Source: DASTQL01 sp035462845 (lineage in GTDB: Bacteria > Actinomycetota > Actinomycetes > Jiangellales > Jiangellaceae). Taken from it: a stretch of 29,759 bases of DNA. Positions 1 to 5,993 of this stretch are shown one piece after another. A model generated the notes under the pieces. It did not search any database, had not been told where the DNA came from, and saw only the letters and a program-made list of their open reading frames with translations. How positions within the stretch are numbered: position 1 is the stretch's first letter; every line of letters begins with the position of its first letter. The stretch spans positions 1 through 29,759 of the forward strand of contig DATHTV010000082.1 of NCBI GenBank assembly GCA_035462845.1, given 5' to 3'. Both the position numbers and the translations under genes were made by a program.

Positions 1-287
1 AGGGCAAGACCTGCGGGGCGTGGGGCCATGACCTGCACCCGGACACCGGGGCACTGACCCAGACCAGCCCGCTCGGCCAGTCCTACACCACCCGCCCGCT
101 GCCGCCGCTGTGCGGCCGGCTGGACGGCGGCCCACCCGACCCGGCGACCCGGCGAGCCGGGCAGGCCAGACGCAGCCGCCTACGCAGACACCTGCGCGGC
201 CTCGACACCCTGTTCCCCGACCCACCCGGCGCCGCCACCAGCCCGCTCGAGCAGCACCTCGCGGCGCTGCTGCACACCGACGCCTGA
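1..287 (+). CDS. 3' end of a probable 13E12/DUF222-type HNH endonuclease (partial)
   Basis: The frame is open from the left edge (first full codon at base 3) to TGA at 285-287, giving 94 C-terminal residues; the start lies outside the window. The first part (GKTCGAWGHDLHP, then TSPLGQSYTTRPLPPL) resembles the tail just after the HNH motif in actinobacterial 13E12-repeat/DUF222 proteins, where a lysine-threonine-x-glycine-tryptophan stretch is followed by WTSPxGxxYxTxP. The remaining 50 residues are Arg/Pro rich without a recognisable domain. The HNH residues themselves are not in the window, so the family call rests on the tail only. Such genes are common in multiple copies in high-GC actinobacteria and often lie in variable regions, which fits the decayed sequence that follows. 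Confidence 0.5.
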   Translation, partial: GKTCGAWGHDLHPDTGALTQTSPLGQSYTTRPLPPLCGRLDGGPPDPATRRAGQARRSRLRRHLRGLDTLFPDPPGAATSPLEQHLAALLHTDA

Positions 288-351
288 CAGTGGGTGGGGT
301 TGGTGCCACAGTGGCGACCTCGTCGAGGTTTGATCCGTGACCTGTGCGATG

Positions 352-702
352 TCAGTCCCGTCGTGGTCCCTCGGAAGCGGCGGCGAAGCTCGCCGCCAGA
401 CCCGGGTCGTCGATGCTCGCCGTGGGTCCTGGCCACGCCGCCGATGACATAGTTCCGGCGTCTGCGCCGGTCAGGGTGGCGCCGTCCCGGGTGACGATCC
501 TGCCGGTGCCGACGTCCTCGGTGTCGATGGTCGAGTGGTCACCACCAGCGGTCCGCGTCCCCCTTGCAGCGCCCACGAGGGAGCGGGAGAACACCTCGGC
601 GTCGGTCGCCGCGTCGTAGCCGTTGTCGGCCGCGGTGGCTCCAGTGATGCCAAGGGCGGTGATGGGCGTCGTCCACTCATCGTTCGAGCCGGAGTCCGAC
701 AA
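352..702 (-). CDS. Possible small hypothetical protein
   Basis: A 116-codon frame starts at a TTG and ends at TGA. The product is acidic and rich in Ala, Gly, Thr and Asp, with no recognisable domain, signal peptide or membrane segment. Third codon positions are mostly G or C, as in real genes of this genome, and this is the only reason to consider it. Against it, there is no ribosome binding site before the TTG, and the frame stays open upstream into the clpB remnant on the other strand, so it may be an accidental frame in decayed DNA. Bases 288-351 hold nothing I can identify. Confidence 0.27.
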   Translation of the reverse strand: MSDSGSNDEWTTPITALGITGATAADNGYDAATDAEVFSRSLVGAARGTRTAGGDHSTIDTEDVGTGRIVTRDGATLTGADAGTMSSAAWPGPTASIDDPGLAASFAAASEGPRRD

Positions 703-816
703 CTGGCTGCTGGGCGGCTGGCCGAGCGGCAGATGACGCTCGAGGTGACCGACGCGGTCCGTGAGTGGCTGGCGCTCACCGACTTCGCCCCGGTCTACGG
801 TGCTCGACCACTGCGC
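682..816 (+). pseudogene. clpB C-terminal remnant
   Basis: Translation in the frame of base 694 gives a Leu/Arg-rich lead-in, then LTLEV-like MTLEVTDAVREWLALTDF and PVYGARPLR. This is the hallmark C-terminal end of the second AAA+ module (small subdomain) of ClpB-type disaggregases. Similarity stops abruptly after the PLR; the usual continuation towards the true C-terminus is missing, and upstream of about base 682 nothing ClpB-like can be read in any frame. Only about 45 codons of a normally ~860-codon gene remain, so this is a relic and not a functional gene. It abuts the small (-) strand gene at 829. The clpB identification is fairly firm because the GARPLR box is characteristic, although ClpA/ClpC relatives share parts of it. 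Confidence 0.65.
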
Positions 817-828
817 GGTTGGTTCAGC

Positions 829-1053
829 TCAGCGCTCGTCGTGCGCGGGATCGGCGTCGTGCGGCAGGTCCTTGCCCGGCGCCACGTCGCTCGACGTCCC
901 CAGGCCGACCTCGCCCGGCTCCGGGTGGACCATGCGGTCCTGCCGCCGCCAGGTCTCCAGGATCTCCGGCGACGCGTACTCCGCGTCGACCTCCCGCGGG
1001 TCCTGTCCCTCGGCGGCACCCGGCTTGGTACGGCGATCGTCGGCGTCGCTCAC
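829..1053 (-). CDS. Small hydrophilic hypothetical protein
   Basis: This encodes 74 residues from a GTG start. A good Shine-Dalgarno stretch (AGGAGAG) lies about 9 nt upstream on the (-) strand, which decides the start. The product is highly charged, rich in Asp, Glu, Pro and Arg, and lacks membrane segments or cysteines. The central stretch EYASPEILETWRRQDRMV is the only part likely to fold, probably as a short helix. I do not recognise a family. It lies 47 nt downstream of the membrane protein gene ending at 1101 on the same strand and may share its transcript. Its 3' end touches the clpB relic. Confidence 0.6.
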   Translation of the reverse strand: MSDADDRRTKPGAAEGQDPREVDAEYASPEILETWRRQDRMVHPEPGEVGLGTSSDVAPGKDLPHDADPAHDER

Positions 1054-1100
1054 GGCTCGGCTCTCCTGGCTCGGGTCTGGGTTCGGCAGTCTGGCTGGGC

Positions 1101-1781
1101 TCAGGCCGCCTGGTGCGGCGGCTCGTGCTGCTCGCGCACGTACGGCAGCGGGCTGGCGGTCGCCGGCGGCGCGGAGTCCAACCAGCGCCGCACTCCCTCC
1201 GGGTCGCGGCGCTCGAGCTCTTCCAGCACCGCCTCCCGGACCTCGAGCAGCCGGGCGACGCGGTCAGGTGTGGTGGCCCGGGCGATCTCGGTACCGGTGT
1301 CGGTCCAGAGGCGGCAGAGGTCGGGGGTCGGGCGGCCCGAGATCCCCGCCGCCTGGGCGGGGCGGTCGGGGAGGCGGACCGGCGCCGGGGCGGGCCGGGC
1401 GTGCCGCACCACGACCAGGCCGAGGACGGCGAGGGAGACCCCGAGGACGGCCGCGCCACCGAGCGGCGCCGCGCCGTGCAGCGCGAGCACCCACAAGGCC
1501 ACCGCTCCCGCCACCACGGCGGGCGAGGCCGACGGCACCACGGACCAGCGCAGCGCACCGGCCATGACTGCTGCGGTCGTCGTGACGAAGCCGACCCGGA
1601 CGGCGAGCACTCCGAGGTCCCCTCCGGCGACGGCGAGGGCGAGCCCCACACCCGCAGCGGCGACCAACGGAACGAGGAGGGCGGTGCGCAGCCGGCGCGC
1701 GGTGCGGTGCTTCACGGTGCGTACCAGTACCCGCGACGACGCGGTCTCGCACCTCCGCAGCGGGGATATCCGCGGCGTCAT
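1101..1781 (-). CDS. Four-helix membrane protein with conserved C-terminal domain, unknown function
   Basis: 226 residues from ATG at 1781; an in-frame GTG further in (VKHRTARRL) is an alternative start, and neither has a strong ribosome binding site. A basic N-terminus is followed by four hydrophobic segments at roughly residues 32-52, 57-78, 84-105 and 108-126. A proline-rich linker then leads to a cytoplasmic-looking domain. That domain carries a CRLWTDTGTEIARA segment and a charged helix (EVREAVLEELERRDPEGVRRWL) reminiscent of small C-terminal domains in other actinobacterial membrane proteins of unknown role. A frame exists further upstream, to 2009, but it runs antisense to the glycosyltransferase start and has an Arg/Ala-rich shadow composition, so it was not used. 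Divergent from the glycosyltransferase. Confidence 0.68.
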   Translation of the reverse strand: MTPRISPLRRCETASSRVLVRTVKHRTARRLRTALLVPLVAAAGVGLALAVAGGDLGVLAVRVGFVTTTAAVMAGALRWSVVPSASPAVVAGAVALWVLALHGAAPLGGAAVLGVSLAVLGLVVVRHARPAPAPVRLPDRPAQAAGISGRPTPDLCRLWTDTGTEIARATTPDRVARLLEVREAVLEELERRDPEGVRRWLDSAPPATASPLPYVREQHEPPHQAA

Positions 1782-1787
1782 CTCGAG

Positions 1788-1811
1788 GTTGCCGCCCGCC
1801 GGCCCCGGGTA
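1788..1811 (+). promoter_or_regulatory. Candidate SigB/SigF-type promoter upstream of the glycosyltransferase
   Basis: GTTG at 1788-1791 is separated by 15 nt from GGGTA at 1807-1811. This is close to the GTTT-N15-17-GGGTA pattern of actinobacterial general-stress sigma factors, with one mismatch in the -35. It points at the glycosyltransferase start 120 nt downstream. A sigma factor of that family is encoded 2.4 kb away. Matches this short can occur by chance in GC-rich DNA. Confidence 0.35.
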
Positions 1812-1930
1812 GTGTGCGCCCAGCGCTTGAGCAGCAAGGCGCGGCCCATCCCGTACGACCAGGAGCCGCCCGTGCCTGCCGCCTTCGTGCCCAACCCGCG
1901 TCCCCGCCACGCGCCCTGCGGAGCAGGCCG

Positions 1931-3175
1931 ATGAGGGTCTGCATGCTCGTGGAGCCCGCCGACCGGGCCGCCGGGCACGTCCGCGGGCTGGCGGCCGCGC
2001 TGGCCGCACACGGCCACGACGTCACGCGGGTGGAGCGCCGCACCGATCCGCAGGCGCCGGCCCGTGACGAATCCGGGCCCGGGCGGGTCCCGGTCGTCCG
2101 GCTGGACGCGGGACCCCCGCGTCCGCTCACCGCGGACGAGCGCCTGCGGGCCGCCCCTGAGCTCGGCTACCGCCTCGCCGTGGACTGGGCCACCTCGCGT
2201 CCGGACGTCGTCCACGCCCACGGGTGGCAGGCCGGGTTGGCCGCCCTCGCAGCCGCCCGGGACCTCCCCTCGAGCCTGCGACCGCTCGTCATCCTGACGT
2301 TCCACGGCCTGGTGGCCGGGCGACGACACCACACTCGTTCCGGGGCCGCCCCGGGTGTCCCCGATCCGCGCCGCGCCGCGGTCAGGCCGCGCCTGGAGGC
2401 CGCGTTGGCGCGGGGGGTGGACCGGATCGTCGCGCTCTCGAACGAGGAGCTGGAACGGCTGGTGGCACTCGGCGTCTCCCGGCAGGACGTCCAGGTGGTG
2501 CCGACCGGCGTCGAGCCGACCGTATTCCAGCCCGAGCCGCGGCCGGAGCACCACGGCGGACCGGTGCGGCTGCTGGCGGCGGGATCGCTCGCGCCCTCGG
2601 GATGCCTGGACCTCGCCGTCCGGGCGCTGGCCGGCGTCAAGGGCGCCGAGCTCGTCCTGCTCCCGGCCGGATCGGTCGAGGCGACGGACACGGCTCGCCT
2701 GGTCGGTACCGCTCGCCGGCACGGCGTGGCGGACCGCCTCCACGTGCTCGACCCCGTCCCGCCAGCCGCGCTCCCGGGGGTCCTCCGGTCCGCGGACGTG
2801 CTGGTCCGGACCCGCCCCGACGAGCCAACCGGCCGCCTCGTGGTGCAGGCGATGGCCTGCGGCCTCCCCGTCGTGGGGCCCGCCGTGGGCTGCCTGCTCG
2901 ACGCCGTCGTGGAGGGAGGGACCGGCGTCCTGGTGCCGCCCGAGGACTCCCGTGCGCTGGCGACAGCGCTGCACGCCCTGGTGTCCGACCCGGTCCGCCG
3001 GGAGGGGTACGGGCTGGCGGCGGTGGAGCGGGCCCGGACCCGGTACGCCTGGCCCCGGCTCGCCGAGGAGGTCGAACGGGCCTACGGCCGCGCGGAGCTC
3101 AGGCGGTCAGGGAGCGGTGGTGCCGGGGTGGCACACCCCGGAGCAGCCGCAGCACCGGCGCCGACGGGCTCCTGA
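1931..3175 (+). CDS. Glycosyltransferase, GT4-like (GT-B fold)
   Basis: 414 residues from ATG at 1931, where the typical GT-B opening MRVCMLVEPADRAAGHVRGL begins; the frame is open further upstream but looks non-coding. The N-terminal domain (about 1-190) has the DVVHAHGWQAGLAAL segment usual before the acceptor site. The C-terminal domain (about 200-395) has VPTGVEPTVF and a nucleotide-sugar binding block. In the usual E-x7-E motif, E298 is present but the second position is Q306 (EPTGRLVVQAMACG), a departure from most retaining GT4 enzymes. The last 25 residues are Gly/Ala/Pro rich and overlap the convergent STAS gene by 77 nt. Donor and acceptor cannot be told from sequence; a role in a cell-envelope glycan or compatible glycoside is possible. 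Confidence 0.85.
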   Translation: MRVCMLVEPADRAAGHVRGLAAALAAHGHDVTRVERRTDPQAPARDESGPGRVPVVRLDAGPPRPLTADERLRAAPELGYRLAVDWATSRPDVVHAHGWQAGLAALAAARDLPSSLRPLVILTFHGLVAGRRHHTRSGAAPGVPDPRRAAVRPRLEAALARGVDRIVALSNEELERLVALGVSRQDVQVVPTGVEPTVFQPEPRPEHHGGPVRLLAAGSLAPSGCLDLAVRALAGVKGAELVLLPAGSVEATDTARLVGTARRHGVADRLHVLDPVPPAALPGVLRSADVLVRTRPDEPTGRLVVQAMACGLPVVGPAVGCLLDAVVEGGTGVLVPPEDSRALATALHALVSDPVRREGYGLAAVERARTRYAWPRLAEEVERAYGRAELRRSGSGGAGVAHPGAAAAPAPTGS

Positions 3176-3401
3176 GCTCGAGCGTGCCGCGGACGAGGTC
3201 CACCCGCCGGTGGACGGCTGCGAGCACCTGTTGGACCCGTTCCCCCACCAGGTCGACGCCGGAGACGTCGACCACGACGTGGTGCCCGGGCTCCAACGGC
3301 AGGGCCGCGACGGCCGGGCGCAGACCGTCGACGGTGACGAGGGAGCCGTCGGCGCCGAGTCGCAGCAGGATGGTGGAGGGCGTACGGGTGGACGCAGTCA
3401 T
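3099..3401 (-). CDS. STAS-domain protein lacking the usual phospho-serine site
   Basis: 100 residues from ATG at 3401. The fold order matches anti-anti-sigma (SpoIIAA/RsbV-like) STAS proteins: an N-terminal strand pair, VVVDVSGVDLVG at residues 42-53, a helix (ERVQQVLAAVHRRVD), a final strand and a helix. In the family the serine or threonine phosphorylated by the anti-sigma kinase sits in D-S-S/T-G; here the same place reads D50-L-V-G53, so the switch residue is absent. The protein may be constitutively active, may bind another partner or may have lost sigma regulation. No anti-sigma kinase lies next to it. Its 3' end runs 77 nt into the glycosyltransferase gene from the opposite strand. The longer frame to 3491 lacks STAS-like sequence. 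Confidence 0.75.
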   Translation of the reverse strand: MTASTRTPSTILLRLGADGSLVTVDGLRPAVAALPLEPGHHVVVDVSGVDLVGERVQQVLAAVHRRVDLVRGTLELRSPSAPVLRLLRGVPPRHHRSLTA

Positions 3402-3452
3402 GGTGGCGGTCCTGCCGGCGTGAGAAGCGGGGGGGATCACCCGAGCTGGCGG

Positions 3453-3521
3453 CTCAACCGGGGCGGCGCAGGAACGGGCCCAGGATGCCATGCCCCCTGT
3501 CAGGACTCAACCGGGGCGACG
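3453..3521. repeat. Pair of 16-bp direct repeats in an intergenic region
   Basis: CTCAACCGGGGCGGCG at 3453-3468 recurs as CTCAACCGGGGCGACG at 3506-3521 (one mismatch), 53 nt apart. They lie between the divergent STAS gene (start 3401) and hemerythrin-like gene (start 3546). They could be paired binding sites for a regulator. I cannot assign a protein. Confidence 0.4.
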
Positions 3522-3545
3522 CCCTGAAGGTCGGTCGAGTTATCA

Positions 3546-4148
3546 ATGCCTCCGAACGGGTACCCGCGGGCCGTGGGAGCCAACGCCGTACGACTCGTCC
3601 AGACCGACCACCGCCGCATCGGCGAGCTGATCCGCCGGCTCGGCCGCACCTACCGGGCCGGCGAGACGCTGCGGGTCCAGGCCGCCGCGGAGGTGCGCGC
3701 CCACGTAGAGGCGACGCGCGCCGTCCTGCTGCCCTTCGCCACGGACAGACTGCCCAGCCTGTCGGACGATCGCGACGACCACGAGCGGGTGCTGCACGAG
3801 CTGGAGGACCTCGCCTGCCGGCTGGACGAGGCCCCCGACCCCGTGCCCGCCACCCTGGCCGGGGAGCTGGCGCAGCGCTGGGAGGCGCACCTCGCGCTCG
3901 AGGAGCCCGTCCTCGCCTCGCTCGGCACCGTCGTCGAGGTCGGTCGGCTGCGGATGCAGGGCGACGCCTTGCGCCGCTGCCGGGACGCGGCGCTCCGGGC
4001 GGCGCTGCGCGGCACCAGCCGGCTGCGCCGACCGCTGGCCACCCGCGCCGAGCTGTACGAGAAGGCCCGGCGCCTGCAGATCGAGGGCCGGTCCGCGATG
4101 AGCCGAGCCGAGCTCCAGCAGGCTCTGGAGCAGCACAGCCGCGGTTGA
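3546..4148 (+). CDS. Hemerythrin-like HHE protein with Rho-N-like tail
   Basis: 200 residues from ATG at 3546. Residues about 14-130 form a four-helix HHE domain with H22, H53, H79 and the H115-x3-E119 pair, which in this family bind a di-iron centre sensing or handling O2, NO or iron. The first HxxxE motif reads H53-VEA-T57, so one usual carboxylate ligand is replaced by threonine and the site may be altered. After a basic linker, residues about 168-197 (ELYEKARRLQIEGRSAMSRA) match the small Rho-N/SAP-like helical motif, a nucleic-acid or protein binding element found at the end of several actinobacterial stress proteins. It lies about 100 nt upstream of the sigma factor gene, which has its own promoter between them. 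Confidence 0.8.
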   Translation: MPPNGYPRAVGANAVRLVQTDHRRIGELIRRLGRTYRAGETLRVQAAAEVRAHVEATRAVLLPFATDRLPSLSDDRDDHERVLHELEDLACRLDEAPDPVPATLAGELAQRWEAHLALEEPVLASLGTVVEVGRLRMQGDALRRCRDAALRAALRGTSRLRRPLATRAELYEKARRLQIEGRSAMSRAELQQALEQHSRG

Positions 4149-4178
4149 GGCCGCGTCGTCCCGGCCGCAGCGGCACCC

Positions 4179-4203
4179 GTTTCGCCCGGTCTCGCCCAGG
4201 GTA
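4179..4203 (+). promoter_or_regulatory. SigB/SigF-type promoter of the sigma factor gene (autoregulation)
   Basis: GTTT at 4179-4182, a 16-nt spacer and GGGTA at 4199-4203 give an exact match to the -35 and -10 elements recognised by SigB/SigF-class stress sigma factors in actinobacteria. It lies 46 nt upstream of a gene for just such a sigma factor, which implies positive autoregulation, as known for several members of the family. Confidence 0.68.
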
Positions 4204-4249
4204 GGTCGGACGGGTCCGAGAACGACGGCGCTGCGCCGAGGAGGACCCC

Positions 4250-5032
4250 GTGGCGGAGAGCTGCCCCCAGACCGAGGACCAGCAGGAGTACACCCAGGAC
4301 AGGGCCCGGCACGAGGCTCGGCTGGTCGCGGACCACCTCGACCTGGCCCGCCGCGTCGCCCGCCGGTACGCCGGCAAGGGGGAGCCCATGGACGACCTCG
4401 TGCAGGTGGCCCGGGTCGGGCTGGTCAAGGCCGCCCGCCGCTACGACCAGGAACGAGGCCACGACTTCGTCTCGTACGCCGTCCCGACCATGCTCGGGGA
4501 GATCCGGCGCTACTTCCGCGACGCCTGCTGGACGGTGCGGGTTCCGCGGGGCCTGCAGGAGCTGTCCCTGCGCGTCAGTGCGACCACCGACCGGCTGGCG
4601 CGGGACCTGGGTCGGTCCCCGACCGCCTCCGAGGTCGCGGCAGCGCTCGACGTCTCCGAGGAAGAGGTCCTCGAGGCCCTGGAGTCATCGTGGGCCTACA
4701 ACGCCGACTCGCTGGACGCGCCCGTCCACGGCGGCGACGGCTCCGTCACCATCGCCGACCGGCTGGGCGACGACGAGAGCCCTCTCGAGGACGTCGACGC
4801 CCGCGAGTCGTTGCGCCGGGTCCTCGGTACGCTGCCGGCCCGCGAGCGCCGCATCCTGACCCTGCGCTTCTTCGGCGAGCGCACCCAGGGCGAGATCGCC
4901 CAGGAGCTGGGGATCTCGCAGATGCACGTCTCCCGGCTGCTGTCGCGCACGCTCACGCGCCTGCGCGAGCACCTCGTCGACGGCGCCCCGTTGCCGGACG
5001 CGTGGACGACCCCGGGCGGGCAGGCGGCCTGA
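4250..5032 (+). CDS. RNA polymerase sigma factor, SigB/SigF/SigG family
   Basis: 260 residues from GTG at 4250, preceded by GAGGAGGA at the right distance. Region 2 (about 30-105) contains LARRVARRYAGKGEPMDDLVQVA and the DFVSYAVPTMLGEIRRYFRD core that melts the -10. Region 3 (about 110-170) has VRVPRGLQEL and the SPTASEVAAALDV helix pair. Region 4 (about 190-245) ends in TQGEIAQELGISQMHVSRLL, the helix-turn-helix for the -35. This is the group 3 stress type, with no SigA-like region 1.1. Such factors are usually held by anti-sigma kinases and freed by STAS proteins; two STAS genes are in the window (3099, 16327) but no kinase. The gene is followed after 3 nt by the GAF-ANTAR gene, so they form an operon. 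Confidence 0.93.
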   Translation: MAESCPQTEDQQEYTQDRARHEARLVADHLDLARRVARRYAGKGEPMDDLVQVARVGLVKAARRYDQERGHDFVSYAVPTMLGEIRRYFRDACWTVRVPRGLQELSLRVSATTDRLARDLGRSPTASEVAAALDVSEEEVLEALESSWAYNADSLDAPVHGGDGSVTIADRLGDDESPLEDVDARESLRRVLGTLPARERRILTLRFFGERTQGEIAQELGISQMHVSRLLSRTLTRLREHLVDGAPLPDAWTTPGGQAA

Positions 5033-5035
5033 CCC

Positions 5036-5809
5036 ATGGTCGAGGTGCCGGCCCAGGTACGACCCGACGGCACGGCCGCCTCCCTCCGCCGGCTGGTGGC
5101 GGCCCGGCCCGACGAGATCGCCGCGCTGGTGGCGCAGCTGTCCGGCGTCGTCACCGACGAGGACGGGCTCCAGGAGGTCCTCGTGCGGGTTGTCTCGCTC
5201 ACCCGCGACCTGGTCCCGGCCGCCGACGCCGTGGGGATCACCGTGTCCGCGGGCTCCCGACCCGTCACGGCCGCCTCGACCGACCCGTGGACCCTCGCCG
5301 TCGACCGGGACCAGTACGCCGCCGGCGAGGGCCCCTGCCTGGAGGCGATGCGCACTGGGACCGTGCAGCGCGTCGACGTCGGCGACGCGGCGTTGCGCTG
5401 GCCGGCGTTCGCGCACGCGGCCGCCAGGGACGGTGTCGCCGGCTTCCTCGCCGCTCCGCTGCCGGGCCCGGACGGTGCACCGGGTGCGCTGAACCTGTAC
5501 TCGCGCACGGCCGGCGCGTTCGACCGCGTGGACGAGGACCTGGTCCGGCTGCTGGCGGCTCGTGCCGGCGACCTCGTCTCCGCGTACGTCCGGTACGCCG
5601 ACGCCAGCCGGCTGGCCGCCCAGCTGGAGGAGGCCATGCGCAGCCGGGCGACCATCGAGCAGGCGAAGGGGGTGCTGATGGCGCTGCACGGCATCGACGA
5701 GGCGGCCGCCTTCGACCTCCTCCGGCGCGAGTCTCAGCGCCGCAACGTCAAGCTGCGCGCGGTGGCGAGGACGGTGCTGACGCAGGCAGGTGCCGTCGGG
5801 GAGGTGTGA
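5036..5809 (+). CDS. GAF and ANTAR domain regulator
   Basis: 257 residues from ATG at 5036, three bases after the sigma factor stop. The GAF domain spans about residues 30-170, including GEGPCLEAMRTG and the RWPAFAHAAARDGVAGFLAAPL block, and usually senses a small molecule or redox state. The ANTAR domain (about 185-245) shows RATIEQAKGVLMALHGIDE and FDLLRRESQRRNVKLRAVA, the three-helix fold that binds paired hexaloop RNA hairpins to prevent transcription termination. The protein should therefore act on nascent RNA in the cytoplasm. Co-transcription with a stress sigma factor suggests a two-layer response, initiation plus antitermination. Its RNA target cannot be identified here; I found no convincing double hexaloop in the leaders examined. 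Confidence 0.92.
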   Translation: MVEVPAQVRPDGTAASLRRLVAARPDEIAALVAQLSGVVTDEDGLQEVLVRVVSLTRDLVPAADAVGITVSAGSRPVTAASTDPWTLAVDRDQYAAGEGPCLEAMRTGTVQRVDVGDAALRWPAFAHAAARDGVAGFLAAPLPGPDGAPGALNLYSRTAGAFDRVDEDLVRLLAARAGDLVSAYVRYADASRLAAQLEEAMRSRATIEQAKGVLMALHGIDEAAAFDLLRRESQRRNVKLRAVARTVLTQAGAVGEV

Positions 5810-5993
5810 CGGGCGCCCCGGCGAGGCACAGTGGCCGCGGCGGGTGGGGTCGTGGCAGCCGCTGGACGGCCTCCCAGCCCGGCGTCAAGCAGCGGCGCCA
5901 CGGGGGCAGCCGGCCGAGCCGGCGGTCGTCGTGGCCCCACCCGCCACCCACCCACCGTGAGCCCGCCCGGCACGACCAGAGGACACTGGGGCC

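Noticed and set aside
535..1812. Long (+) strand open frames covering 535-1934
   Set aside because: Apart from the short clpB-like stretch, the translations are Arg/Pro/Gly-rich shadow sequence antisense to two (-) strand genes with clear starts and domain-like composition.
3411..3545. SigB/SigF-type promoter for the STAS gene on the (-) strand
   Set aside because: GGTTGA and GGGTGA are present but separated by too few bases for a stress promoter.
5810..5993. ANTAR target hairpins in the leader of the FAD oxidoreductase gene
   Set aside because: The only small stem (CCGGC/GCCGG) has a 3-nt loop, not the paired hexaloops ANTAR proteins recognise.
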